Positions 1 to 9,146 of a stretch of DNA of 32,448 nt are shown piece by piece. Where the stretch lies: contig JAAXHW010000068.1 in the NCBI GenBank assembly GCA_012270675.1, positions 1 through 32,448 on the forward strand. Direction: 5' to 3'. Below the pieces are notes generated by a model that was not told the origin of the DNA, did not search any database, and worked only from the letters and a program-made list of their open reading frames with translations. The position numbers were made by a program, and so were the translations under genes. The first letter of the stretch is position 1. Every line of letters starts with the position of its first letter. The DNA is from Candidatus Latescibacterota bacterium (GTDB taxonomy: Bacteria > Latescibacterota > UBA2968 > GCA-2709665).

Positions 1-1321
1 AGAAGATCTGGTCTTCGCCGATCTTGGAGGTGGAGGCCTCGTGTTCCACCTGCGCGCTGGGGTTCTTCGCTTCGATATAGGGAAAGGTGTGGGCGCCGCA
101 CTGGTCGCCGATGAGCATCGAGTCGCACTGGGTGAAGTTCCGGGCGTTGGCGGCGCCCTTTAAGATCTTCACCCTGCCGCGGTAGGCGTTTTGGCCGCGG
201 CCGGCGGAGATGCCTTTTGATACGATGGTGCTCCGGGTGTTTTTTCCGATGTGGATCATGTGTGTGCCGGTGTCGGCCTGCTGGCGCCCATTGGTGACGG
301 CCACCGAGTAGAATTCGCCGATCGAGTTGTCTCCCTGGAGGATGCAGCTGGGGTATTTCCAGGTGATGGCCGATCCGGTTTCGACCTGCGTCCAGGAGAT
401 CTTGGCGTTTACGCCCCGGCAGGCGCCGCGCTTGGTCACGAAGTTGTAGATTCCCCCTCTGCCCTCTTCGTCGCCGGGGTACCAGTTCTGAACGGTGGAG
501 TACTTGATCTGGGCATTGTCGAGGGCGACCAGTTCGACGATGGCGGCGTGGAGCTGGTTTTCGTCCCTCTGGGGTGCTGTACATCCCTCCAGGTAGCTGA
601 CGTAGCTGCCTTCATCGGCGATGATGAGCGTGCGTTCGAACTGACCGGTGTTGGCGGCATTGATCCGGAAATAGGTGGAGAGCTCCATCGGGCAGCGGAC
701 GCCTTTGGGGATGTAGCAGAAGGAGCCGTCGGAAAAGACCGCGGAGTTGAGCGCGGCGAAGAAGTGGTCGTTATAGGGCACCACGGAGCCGATGTATTTT
801 CGGACCAGGTCCGGGTGTTCCTGCACGGCGTCGGAGAAGGCGCAGAAGATGATGCCCAGTTCGGCCAGCTTTTCCCGGAAGGTGGTGGCGACGGATACGC
901 TGTCGAAGACGGCGTCTACGGCTACGCCTGCGAGCATCTTCTGCTCTTCCAGGGGGATGCCCAGCTTTTCGTAGGTTTGCAGGAGTTCCGGGTCCACCTC
1001 GTCCAGGCTCTGGGGGCCTTCCCCTTTCTTTTTGGGCGCTGAGTAGTAGATGATGCTCTGGTAATCGATTTCCGGGTAGCGGAGTCTGGTATCCCACCGC
1101 CTGGCGTAGTCGTCTTCCATGGTAAGCCAGGTCCGGTAGGCCTTCAGCCGCCACTCCAGCAGCCAGTCGGGCTCGTTCTTTTTCCCGGAGATGAAACGGA
1201 TGATCTCTTCATTCAGGCCGGGGGGCGCGGCGTCCTGTTCGATGTCGGTGACAAAGCCGTACTTGTATTCCCGGGTTGCAATTTCTTCAATTTCCTTGAT
1301 TTCGTCTATTTCGGTACTCAT
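1..1321 (-). CDS. sufB: Fe-S cluster assembly scaffold SufB (C-terminus beyond window)
   Basis: SufB is the scaffold subunit of the cytoplasmic SufBC(D) complex that builds Fe-S clusters. Translating the minus strand from the ATG at 1321 gives 440 uninterrupted codons beginning [19 protein letters not shown]. Typical SufB proteins are about 470-480 aa, so roughly 30-40 residues are missing at the window edge. Diagnostic stretches are [40 protein letters not shown], the Cys-containing [17 protein letters not shown] and [15 protein letters not shown], which carry the conserved Cys and Glu known to matter for cluster assembly. An AAAGGA-type ribosome-binding site lies just upstream of the ATG. 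Other suf genes would be expected beyond position 1. It is divergent from the nuo operon, whose subunits need many Fe-S clusters, although co-regulation is only an inference. Confidence 0.96.
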   Translation of the reverse strand, partial: MSTEIDEIKEIEEIATREYKYGFVTDIEQDAAPPGLNEEIIRFISGKKNEPDWLLEWRLKAYRTWLTMEDDYARRWDTRLRYPEIDYQSIIYYSAPKKKGEGPQSLDEVDPELLQTYEKLGIPLEEQKMLAGVAVDAVFDSVSVATTFREKLAELGIIFCAFSDAVQEHPDLVRKYIGSVVPYNDHFFAALNSAVFSDGSFCYIPKGVRCPMELSTYFRINAANTGQFERTLIIADEGSYVSYLEGCTAPQRDENQLHAAIVELVALDNAQIKYSTVQNWYPGDEEGRGGIYNFVTKRGACRGVNAKISWTQVETGSAITWKYPSCILQGDNSIGEFYSVAVTNGRQQADTGTHMIHIGKNTRSTIVSKGISAGRGQNAYRGRVKILKGAANARNFTQCDSMLIGDQCGAHTFPYIEAKNPSAQVEHEASTSKIGEDQIF

Positions 1322-1402
1322 CGTAATATTCCTTTTCTGCTGGAGGAGAGAAATTAGGATTTTTTTTCTAAAGAGGACAGGAGTATAACGCTTCCTGACT
1401 GA

Positions 1403-1431
1403 AAAATAACCAAACTGTACTAATGAGTCAA
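1403..1431 (-). promoter_or_regulatory. Predicted sigma70-type promoter of sufB
   Basis: On the minus strand, TTGACT (1431-1426) is followed after exactly 17 bases by TATTTT (1408-1403). The -35 matches the consensus at 5 of 6 positions and the -10 at 4 of 6. It lies about 80 bases upstream of the sufB ATG, so a leader of about 75 bases is expected. The same -35/-10 pair recurs at other genes in this window, which strengthens the call. Confidence 0.6.
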
Positions 1432-1568
1432 GTTTAAAAATGGCATGGGCGCTGTACGCTAATGTCGGAAATAACTGTTTGTTATAAATTGATATAGGCT
1501 TGATGTCAAACATGGTGGGAAAGGACATGGAGGGGGATTCCATTCGCCCAAATCCATCGCGTTTTCTC

Positions 1569-1598
1569 TTGACAGATGGTGGGCTTATTAGGTATTTT
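1569..1598 (+). promoter_or_regulatory. Predicted sigma70-type promoter of the nuo operon
   Basis: A perfect -35 TTGACA (1569-1574) is followed after 18 bases by TATTTT (1593-1598). Transcription would start near 1605, about 80 bases before the nuoA ATG. No other promoter of comparable quality was seen upstream of nuoA, so this is the likely promoter of the 11-gene operon. Confidence 0.65.
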
Positions 1599-1684
1599 AC
1601 AATTTTAGAGGTTCGTTTTTAAACTTTTGTTGGATTTTTGCGTTTGGACCTTGCAGCGCCACTTTTCAGGAGGCCCTCGGCGAT

Positions 1685-2074
1685 ATGCTTGAACAGTATG
1701 CCAATGTGTTGATTTTTATGGGTATGGGGGCTTTTTTCATCGGGTTTAACCTCTTTATGGGGAGTTTGATTCGTCCCAGGAATCCCTCTCCGGAAAAATT
1801 GAGTACTTACGAGTGCGGGGAAGAAACGGTCGGGAGTTCCTGGATTCAGTTCAACATCCGTTTCTACGTGGTGGCCCTCGTTTTTATTATCTTCGACGTT
1901 GAAATTGTCTTTCTCTACCCCTGGGCGGTGGCGTTTAAGGACCTCGGGTGGTTTGCGTTTATCGAGATGATGATTTTCGTCGTTATTCTGCTGGTGGGGC
2001 TGGCCTATGCGTGGAAGAAGGGTGCGCTGGAGTGGGTGCGCCCCAAGGTGGGGCGCCCGGTGTCGACGCCGTAA
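1685..2074 (+). CDS. nuoA: NADH-quinone oxidoreductase subunit A
   Basis: NuoA (ND3) is a small membrane subunit of respiratory complex I that helps couple quinone reduction in the peripheral arm to proton pumping. The 129-aa product has three hydrophobic segments (about residues 8-30, 62-82 and 88-110). It carries the family signatures KLSTYECGEE in the loop after helix 1, including the conserved Cys, and FYVVALVFIIFDVEIVFLYP in helix 2. AGGAGG at 1668-1673 sets the ATG start with an 11-base spacer. It is the first gene of the nuo operon and its length is normal for the family. Confidence 0.97.
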   Translation: MLEQYANVLIFMGMGAFFIGFNLFMGSLIRPRNPSPEKLSTYECGEETVGSSWIQFNIRFYVVALVFIIFDVEIVFLYPWAVAFKDLGWFAFIEMMIFVVILLVGLAYAWKKGALEWVRPKVGRPVSTP

Positions 2075-2157
2075 GAAGCTAAAAGAGGGGCGGCCGGCCG
2101 GTCGTTCCTGTCTGTCTCACACAAACGGTGACCATAACCACAGAGGGGGTGGCCTGC

Positions 2158-2643
2158 ATGGGCGTTGTCGAGGGTCGTTTTAACGATAATGTGATTATCA
2201 CGTCGGTGGATTATTTTGTCAACTGGGCCAGGCTGTCCTCCCTGTGGCCCATGACGTTCGGGCTGGCGTGCTGCGCCATTGAAATGATGGCCACGGGCGC
2301 TTCCCGGTACGACTGGGACCGCCTGGGTCTCATTCCAAGGGCGACTCCCAGGCAGTCGGATTTGATGATTGTTGCCGGCACGGTGACCCTGAAGATGGCC
2401 ACCCGGGTGAAAAAGCTTTACGATCAGATGGCCGAGCCCAGATATGTGATCTCGATGGGGTGCTGCGCCACTTCGGGGGGGCCGTACTGGCAGCATGGGT
2501 ACCACGTGCTTAAGGGGGTGGACCGGGTTGTGCCGGTGGACATCTACGTGCCGGGGTGTCCGCCACGGCCCGAGTCGCTTCTGGAGGGCGTGCTCAAGCT
2601 CCAGGAAAAGATCCGGCACCAGTCGATTGCGAAGACAGCGTGA
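2158..2643 (+). CDS. nuoB: NADH-quinone oxidoreductase subunit B (N2 cluster)
   Basis: NuoB carries the terminal 4Fe-4S cluster N2 that reduces quinone. The product is 161 aa from ATG 2158. The cluster ligands are visible as the tandem Cys pair C38-C39 in [12 protein letters not shown]103 in [10 protein letters not shown] and C134 in [14 protein letters not shown] ten codons upstream (2128) is in frame, but the GAGGGG at 2143-2149 lies 8-9 bases before the ATG and the family usually begins at or near this residue, so I prefer 2158. It sits 83 bases after nuoA and is followed by a strong hairpin before nuoC. Confidence 0.96.
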   Translation: MGVVEGRFNDNVIITSVDYFVNWARLSSLWPMTFGLACCAIEMMATGASRYDWDRLGLIPRATPRQSDLMIVAGTVTLKMATRVKKLYDQMAEPRYVISMGCCATSGGPYWQHGYHVLKGVDRVVPVDIYVPGCPPRPESLLEGVLKLQEKIRHQSIAKTA

Positions 2644-2678
2644 ATCGGGATACCGGCGCTGGTGAACGCGGGTGATGC

Positions 2679-2700
2679 AGGGCGCACTGCTGTGCGCCCT
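2679..2700 (+). terminator. Intra-operon hairpin between nuoB and nuoC
   Basis: AGGGCGCAC (2679-2687) and GTGCGCCCT (2692-2700) form a perfect 9-bp GC-rich stem with a TGCT loop, followed by TCTTGGG instead of a uridine run. It lies in the longest gap of the operon (92 bases). It may be a partial terminator, a processing site or an mRNA-stabilising 3' end that sets nuoAB apart from nuoC-N. The structure is certain, but its role is inferred. Confidence 0.45.
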
Positions 2701-2735
2701 TCTTGGGATCGTTCGGAAAGGCTTACGGGGGATTT

Positions 2736-3206
2736 ATGACGCCTCAGGAGATCTTCGATAAGCTGAAAGAAAAGTTCGGCGATCAGGTGATCGATCTGGT
2801 TGACAATGTAGACCCCTTCGTTCGGGTGAAGGCGGAGGCCATCGGTGAGATCGGACTGTACCTTCGGGACGACGAGGCGATGAAGTTCGAGTCGTTGATG
2901 TGTCTTTCCGGTGTGGATTATCCGGCTCACCTGACGGTCGTCTACCACCTGTTTTCCACGCCTCACCGACACAGGGTTGTCCTGAAGGTGGAGGTTGAAC
3001 GGGAAGACCCGCACGTGCCCACGGTGGAGCGGGTGTGGTCTGTGGCCAACTGGCACGAGCGGGAGACCTACGATATGTACGGGATCGTGTTTGACGGGCA
3101 CAGCGACCTGCGCCGTATTCTCTGCCCGGATGACTGGGAGGGGTTCCCGCTGCGCAAGGACTACCAGGTCCAGGAATATTACCGCGGCATCAAGGTTGAG
3201 GTATAG
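2736..3206 (+). CDS. nuoC: NADH-quinone oxidoreductase subunit C (30-kDa subunit)
   Basis: NuoC is a peripheral-arm subunit that packs against NuoD and lacks cofactors. The product is 156 aa from ATG 2736. The 30-kDa subunit signature is ERETYDMYGIVFDGHSDLRR, followed by ILCPDDWEGFPLRKDYQV. The frame stays open upstream to a TTG at 2703, but the G-rich GGGGGA immediately before ATG 2736 and the normal family N-terminus favour the shorter form. It is a separate gene from nuoD, unlike the fused nuoCD of E. coli; the stop and the next ATG are two bases apart, so translation is probably coupled. Confidence 0.95.
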   Translation: MTPQEIFDKLKEKFGDQVIDLVDNVDPFVRVKAEAIGEIGLYLRDDEAMKFESLMCLSGVDYPAHLTVVYHLFSTPHRHRVVLKVEVEREDPHVPTVERVWSVANWHERETYDMYGIVFDGHSDLRRILCPDDWEGFPLRKDYQVQEYYRGIKVEV

Positions 3207-3208
3207 CC

Positions 3209-4411
3209 ATGGCAGACGTACAGCAGGGCGTACCGGAAGCACGGGTCACCGTCGAACGGCCCGGACAGCCGCCTGCGGTCGCTCTGGAGGACGACAGTCT
3301 CCAAAGCGACATCATGACGATTAACATGGGGCCGCAGCACCCGAGCACCCACGGCGTGCTGCGCCTGGAAATCAAGACCGATGGGGAGATTGTTGAAGAC
3401 GCCCGGCCCCACATCGGCTACCTGCACCGCTGCTTTGAGAAGCACGCCGAGTATCTCCCTTATCCTCAGGTGATTCCGTTTACCGATCGGATGGACTACC
3501 TGGCCGCAATGAACAACAACCTGGGCTATGTGCTGGGGGTCGAAAAGCTGCTGGAGCTGGAGATCCCGGAGCGGGTGGAGTACATCCGGGTGATTATGGC
3601 GGAGCTCAATCGGATTGCCAGCCACCTGGTCTCGTTCGGGACCTACGGGATGGACATCGGGGCGTTTACGCCCTTCCTGTTTGCCTTCCGGGAGCGGGAG
3701 GAAATTTTCGATCTGTTCGAGATGACCTGTGGCGCCCGCATGCTTTACAACTATATCTGGGTGGGCGGGGTGTCGCACGACCTGCCCGTGGGGTTTATGG
3801 AGCGGACGCGGGCCTTTTTGGACAAGTTCAACAGCAAGATCAAGGAGTACAACGACCTGCTGTCGCACAACAAGATCTTCATTGAGCGGACGGCGAACGT
3901 GGGGGTGCTGCCGGTTGATACGGCCTATGCCTACAACATCACCGGCCCCAATCTGCGGGGGTCGGGGGTGCAGTGGGACCTGCGGCGGGACGATCCCTAT
4001 TCGATCTACGATCGGTTCGAGTTCGAGGTTGTCTGCGGGATGGGGGAGGTGGGTACGGTGGGGGACTGCTGGGACCGGTATATGGTCCGCATCCGGGAGA
4101 TGGAACAGAGCGCCAGGATCGTGAGGCAGGCCCTGGACCAGCTCCCGGAGGGAGACGTGCACAAGGCGGTGCCCCGGAACGTGCGCCCACCCCAGGATGT
4201 CGAGTGCTATTTTCGGACCGAGAACCCCCGGGGGGAGCTGGGGGTGTACGTGATCAGCGATGGGTCGAACGTGCCCTACCGGGTGCGGGTGAAGTCGCCC
4301 TGTTTTACGGCGATGAGCGTGTTCCACGAGATCTCCCGGGGGCACTTTGTTGCGGATATGGTCGCCATTATCGGCAGTCTGGATATTGTACTGGGAGAGA
4401 TCGACAGGTGA
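3209..4411 (+). CDS. nuoD: NADH-quinone oxidoreductase subunit D (49-kDa subunit)
   Basis: NuoD forms the quinone-binding cavity next to cluster N2 and is related to the large subunit of NiFe hydrogenases. The 400-aa product shows the hallmark MTINMGPQHPSTHGVLRL (with the quinone-site His of the HPSTHG loop), ARPHIGYLHRCFEKHAEY, and a C-terminus ending GSLDIVLGEIDR as in typical NuoD. The first 30 or so residues are poorly conserved, so a start slightly downstream is possible, but ATG 3209 sits two bases after the nuoC stop, which is usual for this gene pair. Confidence 0.97.
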   Translation: MADVQQGVPEARVTVERPGQPPAVALEDDSLQSDIMTINMGPQHPSTHGVLRLEIKTDGEIVEDARPHIGYLHRCFEKHAEYLPYPQVIPFTDRMDYLAAMNNNLGYVLGVEKLLELEIPERVEYIRVIMAELNRIASHLVSFGTYGMDIGAFTPFLFAFREREEIFDLFEMTCGARMLYNYIWVGGVSHDLPVGFMERTRAFLDKFNSKIKEYNDLLSHNKIFIERTANVGVLPVDTAYAYNITGPNLRGSGVQWDLRRDDPYSIYDRFEFEVVCGMGEVGTVGDCWDRYMVRIREMEQSARIVRQALDQLPEGDVHKAVPRNVRPPQDVECYFRTENPRGELGVYVISDGSNVPYRVRVKSPCFTAMSVFHEISRGHFVADMVAIIGSLDIVLGEIDR

Positions 4412-4444
4412 GGCCCTGGAATCTTCAATGCTTCTGGAGGTGAG

Positions 4445-5617
4445 ATGCAGGCGTTGGCGCAGCAACTGGTTTCCGAGGTGCCGTTTTTGCAGGGTGTGCC
4501 GGTGGTTTGGGTGCAGGTGGTGCTGGGGATCGTGGCCGGGGTGATTATTCTGACCCTGGTGGCCGTGCTGGGGATGGTGCTGATCTGGCTGGAGCGAAAG
4601 GTGTCGGCCCACATACAGGACCGGCTGGGGCCGATGCGGGTTGGGGGATGGCACGGCTGGTCGCAGACGCTTGCCGACGGGATCAAGCTGCTGCTGAAGG
4701 AGGATATTATTCCGGCGGCTGCGGACCGGTTGCTGTTCAAGCTGGCCCCGCTGGTGGTCTTTGCCGGGGCGCTTGCCGTGTACGTCACGGTGCCCTTTGG
4801 TGAGTATTTGATCGTCAGCGACCTGAATATCGGCGTGTTCTATATTCTGGCGATTTCCTCCCTGGGCGTTATCGGACTTCTGATGGCCGGATGGGCGTCC
4901 AACAACAAGTGGGCGTTGCTGGGGGCGATGCGGTCGGCCGCGCAGGTGGTGAGTTACGAGATTCCGGTTGCGCTGGCGCTGCTGAGTGTGATCCCTCTGG
5001 TTGGCTCGTTGAGCATGCAGGAGCTTGTTGCGGCTCAGGAGGGGGGATTTCATCGGTGGTTTCTTTTTCGGAATCCGTTTACCTTTCTGGGGTTCTTTCT
5101 CTTTTTTATCGCTGCGCTGGCGGAGGTGAACCGGACGCCGTTTGACATTCCCGAAGCGGAGTCGGAACTGGTGGCCGGGTACCATACCGAGTACAGCGGG
5201 ATGCGGTTTTCGTTCTTTTTTATTGCCGAGTACGCCTCCATGACGGCGGTGAGCATCGTGGCGGCCACCCTTTTTCTTGGGGGGTGGCAGGCGCCCTGGG
5301 GCGGTGCTTTTCCCGGTGGGTTCTTCTGGGTGATGGGGAAGGCGCTGTTCCTGGTTTTTGTCCAAATGTGGCTGCGGTGGACCCTGCCCCGTCTGCGGGT
5401 GGACCAGCTGATGTATGTGGGCTGGAAGGTGCTCACACCGGCCACGTTCGTCTGTCTGGTGGGGTCGGTGGTCTGGGACTACGCAGCACCCCCCTGGCTC
5501 GCGCGGCTGGGGTCGGCGGTTTTGATGGTGGTACTGGCCGCTGTTCTGGTCCTGCTGGTGCGTACGGCCGCACGGGGCCTCCTGGAGGGCCGCCACCAGC
5601 GGGCAGAAGTGTCGTAG
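4445..5617 (+). CDS. nuoH: NADH-quinone oxidoreductase subunit H
   Basis: NuoH (ND1) is the multi-helix membrane subunit that holds the entrance of the quinone chamber. The 390-aa product has about eight to nine hydrophobic segments. It carries [18 protein letters not shown] and the acidic loop [20 protein letters not shown], followed by HTEYSGMRF, both diagnostic. The C-terminal part (about residues 275-370) has further helices including [25 protein letters not shown] about four bases before ATG 4445 fixes the start. It is slightly longer than E. coli NuoH (about 325 aa) because of longer loops and a longer C-terminus. Confidence 0.96.
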   Translation: MQALAQQLVSEVPFLQGVPVVWVQVVLGIVAGVIILTLVAVLGMVLIWLERKVSAHIQDRLGPMRVGGWHGWSQTLADGIKLLLKEDIIPAAADRLLFKLAPLVVFAGALAVYVTVPFGEYLIVSDLNIGVFYILAISSLGVIGLLMAGWASNNKWALLGAMRSAAQVVSYEIPVALALLSVIPLVGSLSMQELVAAQEGGFHRWFLFRNPFTFLGFFLFFIAALAEVNRTPFDIPEAESELVAGYHTEYSGMRFSFFFIAEYASMTAVSIVAATLFLGGWQAPWGGAFPGGFFWVMGKALFLVFVQMWLRWTLPRLRVDQLMYVGWKVLTPATFVCLVGSVVWDYAAPPWLARLGSAVLMVVLAAVLVLLVRTAARGLLEGRHQRAEVS

Positions 5618-5669
5618 GGGGCGGCGTTCGCCAATCGTTCAGGTGAGATTAAATCCGAGGGTGATGCAT

Positions 5670-6179
5670 ATGGGACGGTACTTCAAAAATATCTATCAGT
5701 CTATCTCTTCGATCTGGATCGGGATGAATATTACGTTGAAACACCTCTTTACGCCCTCCATTACCCTGCAGTACCCCGAAGAGAAGTGGGCGATGCCCGA
5801 GCGGGCGCGCAACCAGCTGTTCAACGATATGGACGACTGCATCGGGTGCGACCAGTGCGCCCGGGCCTGTCCGGTGGATTGCATCTACATTGAGACGGAG
5901 AAGTCGGGGCCCGGTGAGGACCTGGGGTTGACGTCCATGGGGACCAGGAAGCGCCTGAAGGTCCTCCGTTTTGATATCGATATGGGACTTTGCTGCTATT
6001 GCGGCCTGTGCACCTATCCCTGCCCCACGGAGTGTCTGGTGATGACGCCCAACTACGAAGCTTCGGTCTACGATCGGTCGGATCTGATCTATCGGTATGC
6101 GCGGCCGGAGGACTACGAAAAGCTGCCGCTGGAGGACGCGGGCAAGGCGGACGCGGAAGAGAAGGCTGCGGCGGTGTAG
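5670..6179 (+). CDS. nuoI: NADH-quinone oxidoreductase subunit I (2x 4Fe-4S)
   Basis: NuoI is an 8Fe ferredoxin-like subunit that wires electrons through clusters N6a and N6b to N2. The product is 169 aa from ATG 5670. Two CxxCxxCxxxCP motifs are intact: CIGCDQCARACP (residues 57-68) and CCYCGLCTYPCP (108-119). In-frame GTG 5643 and ATG 5664 lie upstream, but GAGGG at 5657-5661 is correctly spaced only for 5670. The C-terminal tail is rich in Ala, Glu and Lys and is variable in this family. It sits between nuoH and nuoJ as in other nuo operons. Confidence 0.95.
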   Translation: MGRYFKNIYQSISSIWIGMNITLKHLFTPSITLQYPEEKWAMPERARNQLFNDMDDCIGCDQCARACPVDCIYIETEKSGPGEDLGLTSMGTRKRLKVLRFDIDMGLCCYCGLCTYPCPTECLVMTPNYEASVYDRSDLIYRYARPEDYEKLPLEDAGKADAEEKAAAV

Positions 6180-6217
6180 ACGCAGGGCCGTGCGCCCCTG
6201 TGGCGGATGAGAGGCCT

Positions 6218-6727
6218 ATGCAATTTTCAACGGTTATTTTCTATATTTTTGCCCTGGTCACGGTCGGGTCGGGCGCGATGGTGGTGTTTGCCAACCGGCT
6301 GATCCATGCGGTGTTTGCCCTGCTGTTTACGTTTTTCGGGGTGGCGGGGCTTTATATTTTTCTGGGGGCGGATTTCCTGGCCGGCGCACAGGTACTGATC
6401 TATGTGGGCGGGATTTTGATCCTGCTGCTTTTCGGTGTGATGCTGACCAACCGGATCTACGATTTGAGAATCCTGGCCGAACGGGTGCAGTTTGTGCCCA
6501 GCGTTATCGTGGTCGGGCTCGGGTTTGCTCTGCTGGTCCTTGTGATTATCAGGACCACCTGGCCGCTATCCAATGGGGCGCTGCAGACGCATACGACGGC
6601 CCAGCTCGGAAAGCTGTTGATGACGGACTATCTGCTGCCGTTCGAAGTGGTATCGGTGCTGCTTTTGGCAGCACTGATCGGGGCCGCCCTGCTGGCCAGC
6701 AGGGAGGACGACGAAGGGGAGCTATGA
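6218..6727 (+). CDS. nuoJ: NADH-quinone oxidoreductase subunit J
   Basis: NuoJ (ND6) is a five-helix membrane subunit whose third helix contains the pi-bulge near the quinone-coupling pathway. The product is 169 aa from ATG 6218. Five hydrophobic stretches are evident, and the conserved helix-3 region is GAQVLIYVGGILILLLFGVM, typical of the family. The open frame continues upstream through the nuoI coding region, which is an out-of-frame artefact. AGAGG lies three bases before the ATG, an unusually short spacing. The stop overlaps the nuoK start by four bases (ATGA), so the two are probably translationally coupled. Confidence 0.95.
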   Translation: MQFSTVIFYIFALVTVGSGAMVVFANRLIHAVFALLFTFFGVAGLYIFLGADFLAGAQVLIYVGGILILLLFGVMLTNRIYDLRILAERVQFVPSVIVVGLGFALLVLVIIRTTWPLSNGALQTHTTAQLGKLLMTDYLLPFEVVSVLLLAALIGAALLASREDDEGEL

Positions 6728-7029
6728 TTACGCTGGAACACTATCTGGTTGTGGGCGCCGCGCTCTTCTCCCTGGGCATTCTGGCCGTGGTCACCCGTCG
6801 CAATGCGATCACGGTGCTGATGGGGGTGGAGTTGATTCTGAATGCTGCGAATATCAATCTGGTGGCTTTTTCCCGGTTTTCCGATGCGGGGATCGACGGA
6901 CAGGTCTTTGCAGTCTTCGTGATTATCCTGGCTGCGGCCGAAGCGGCCGTGGCCCTGGCGATTGTGCTGAATATTTACCGGAACTACCAGATGGTCACCG
7001 TAGACCGGATGGACTCGTTGAGCGGTTGA
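6724..7029 (+). CDS. nuoK: NADH-quinone oxidoreductase subunit K
   Basis: NuoK (ND4L) is a three-helix proton-channel subunit. The 101-aa product has the family pattern: helix 2 with GVELILNAANINLVAF, carrying the conserved membrane Glu, and helix 3 with a second Glu in ILAAAEAAVALAIVLNIYRN. Its length is standard. It begins within the nuoJ stop (ATGA overlap) and is followed 36 bases later by nuoL. Confidence 0.97.
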   Translation: MITLEHYLVVGAALFSLGILAVVTRRNAITVLMGVELILNAANINLVAFSRFSDAGIDGQVFAVFVIILAAAEAAVALAIVLNIYRNYQMVTVDRMDSLSG

Positions 7030-7065
7030 CGCTGTTGTTGTGGACGGTGCTGTTTTGGGGGGGCT

Positions 7066-9129
7066 ATGCCCGTAGACCTGTTGCTGATTCCCACACTTCC
7101 TCTGCTTGCCTATGTTATCCAGGCTTTCCTGGGGCGGCGCCTGCCGCGCGGGGGAGACTGGGTGCCGCTTGCCGCCATCGCCATCGCCTTTTTGCTTTCT
7201 TTCCGGCTTTTCATCCAGGCATTTTCCGCTTACGATCCCAATTTCAGGATTGCGCTTGAACGCTGGACCTGGCTGGACCTGGGGGCGGCCAGGATCGCGG
7301 TCGGTCTGTTGATCGACAATATGACCGTGATCATGCTGATGGTGGTGACCCTGGTCAGCGGGCTGGTGCACCTCTACTCGGTCGGGTATATGCACGGCGA
7401 CCCCCGGTATGCCCGGTTTTTCGGATTTCTGGCGCTCTTCTCCTTTTCCATGCTCGGCCTGGTGATGGTGGACAACTTCCTGCTGCTGTACGTATTCTGG
7501 GAACTGGTCGGGTTGAGTTCTTATCTGCTCATCGGGTTCTGGTATGAAAAACCCTCTGCGGCAGCCGCCTGTAAAAAGGCCTTTCTGGTCAACCGGGTGG
7601 GCGACCTGGGCTTTTTTATCGGGATTATGATTGTTTTTTCGCAGCTGGGGGTGTTCGATTACGACAGCGTCTATGCGGGGGTTGCCCAGGGGAAGCTGAG
7701 CGGATGGCTGCTGACGGCCGCCGGGCTTTGCCTCTTCTGCGGGGCGGTGGGGAAGTCGGCGCAGTTTCCCCTGCATGTGTGGCTGCCCGACGCGATGGAG
7801 GGCCCCACGCCGGTAAGCGCGCTGATCCACGCGGCCACGATGGTGGCGGCCGGGGTTTATATGGTGACCCGGATGTTCCCGATTCTGACGCCGGACGCGC
7901 TGGTGGTGATCGCCTATATCGGCGCGATTACGGCGATTCTGGGGGCCACGATCGCCGTGGCGCAGTACGATATCAAGCGGGTGCTGGCCTACTCGACGAT
8001 CAGCCAGCTGGGATATATGATTATGGGCCTGGGGGTGGGCGCCTACGTGGCAGGCTTTTTCCATTTGATGACGCACGCGGCTTTCAAGGCCTGTTTGTTC
8101 CTGGGGTCGGGGAGTGTGATTCACGCGGTGCAGCACGTGTTTCACCACACCCATTCCGAAGAAGACCCCCAGGATATGCGGAATATGGGGGGACTGAAGG
8201 CAAAGATGCCCCTGACCTTCTGGACGTTCCTGGTCGCCACGGTGGCCCTGGCGGGCGTGCCGTTTACGTCGGGGTTTTTAAGCAAAGACGCCATTTTGGC
8301 CGGCGCGCTGGGCTTTGGGGGGTTTGAGCATCCGAAGCATTTTCTGCTGCCTCTGTTCGGCTTTGGGGCGGCGGGGCTGACGGCCTATTATATGTTCCGG
8401 CTGATCTTTATGACGTTTTACGGGGAGCCGAAGGAGAGGCAGGTGGCCGAACTGGCCCACGAGTCGCCCCGGGTGATGACGGTGCCCCTGATCATCCTGG
8501 CGGCCCTGAGCGTCTGGTTCTGGTACAGCCTGAATCCGTTTGGTAAGGGGTGGTTTCACGATCTGGTGGTGAAACCGGAGAGCGCCGCGGTGCAGGCGCA
8601 TGCAGATGCGCTTCTGATACCGGCCGGCGCGGCGATGCACGCGGCCGCCGGGGACCATGCGGATGCGGCCCACTACCCGGCGATGGCCCTTTCGATTCTG
8701 ATTGCAGGCGCCGGTATTTTTCTGGCCTACCGGCGGTATTATAACCGCCGGGCGGAGATGATCGCCCATGAAACGACCCGGATTGAGCAGGACGGGCTGT
8801 TCCGGACGCTGAACAACAAGTGGTATTTCGACGAGTTCTACGATGCGACGGTGATTCGGGCGACACTGGCCGTGCGCATGATGCTCAACTGGTTCGACAT
8901 GTGGGTGGTTGACGGGCTGGTGAATGCGTTGGCCGCCATCGCCCGGGGTATCTCGTGGCTGGAGGGGCTGTTCGACAACTGGGTGGTGGACGGGGCCGTC
9001 AACGGCCTGGCAGACGCCATTATATGGGCGGGGGCCAGGATGCGGCGGATTCAGACGGGAAGGCTGCAGACTTACGTGGTTTTCGTCCTGGCCGGCATTC
9101 TGATACTGATGGTTCTTCGAATGATTTAG
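7066..9129 (+). CDS. nuoL: NADH-quinone oxidoreductase subunit L (antiporter-like)
   Basis: NuoL (ND5) is the distal antiporter-like proton pump of complex I; its C-terminal lateral helix runs along the membrane arm. The product is 687 aa. Conserved sites include YVFWELVGLSSYLLIGFWYE (the TM5 Glu), KKAFLVNRVGDLGFF, and SAQFPLHVWLPDAMEGPTPV, followed by SALIHAATMVAAGVYM. The last 130 or so residues carry the lateral-helix region and a terminal membrane segment. It is longer than E. coli NuoL (613 aa), as in many non-proteobacterial homologues. A run of seven G residues just upstream serves as a ribosome-binding site for ATG 7066. Confidence 0.97.
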   Translation: MPVDLLLIPTLPLLAYVIQAFLGRRLPRGGDWVPLAAIAIAFLLSFRLFIQAFSAYDPNFRIALERWTWLDLGAARIAVGLLIDNMTVIMLMVVTLVSGLVHLYSVGYMHGDPRYARFFGFLALFSFSMLGLVMVDNFLLLYVFWELVGLSSYLLIGFWYEKPSAAAACKKAFLVNRVGDLGFFIGIMIVFSQLGVFDYDSVYAGVAQGKLSGWLLTAAGLCLFCGAVGKSAQFPLHVWLPDAMEGPTPVSALIHAATMVAAGVYMVTRMFPILTPDALVVIAYIGAITAILGATIAVAQYDIKRVLAYSTISQLGYMIMGLGVGAYVAGFFHLMTHAAFKACLFLGSGSVIHAVQHVFHHTHSEEDPQDMRNMGGLKAKMPLTFWTFLVATVALAGVPFTSGFLSKDAILAGALGFGGFEHPKHFLLPLFGFGAAGLTAYYMFRLIFMTFYGEPKERQVAELAHESPRVMTVPLIILAALSVWFWYSLNPFGKGWFHDLVVKPESAAVQAHADALLIPAGAAMHAAAGDHADAAHYPAMALSILIAGAGIFLAYRRYYNRRAEMIAHETTRIEQDGLFRTLNNKWYFDEFYDATVIRATLAVRMMLNWFDMWVVDGLVNALAAIARGISWLEGLFDNWVVDGAVNGLADAIIWAGARMRRIQTGRLQTYVVFVLAGILILMVLRMI

Positions 9130-9146
9130 AAGGAGGAAGCCAAGGG

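Larger units (their letters stand above)
1322..1684. other. Divergent intergenic region sufB / nuoA
   Basis: These 363 bases hold no credible gene. They are clearly more AT-rich than the flanking coding DNA. I see a sigma70-like promoter towards sufB, another towards nuoA, and between them a short inverted repeat: ATAAC at 1471-1475 and GTTAT at 1481-1485, with a 5-base loop. The repeat could be an operator, but its 5-bp arms are short enough to be chance. I did not find a convincing IscR- or SufR-type site. Confidence 0.7.

Noticed and set aside
251-1042. A 263-codon plus-strand frame at the window start
   Set aside because: It is antisense to sufB, whose translation is unmistakable over the same bases.
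3179-5596. An 805-codon open frame on the minus strand across nuoCDH
   Set aside because: It is antisense to three clear genes. The product is a His/Arg/Pro/Gln-rich composition with no domain, as produced by the complement of GC-biased third positions.
6628-8154. A 508-codon open frame on the minus strand across nuoJKL
   Set aside because: It is the antisense shadow of membrane-protein genes, with low-complexity basic composition and no ribosome-binding site or family match.
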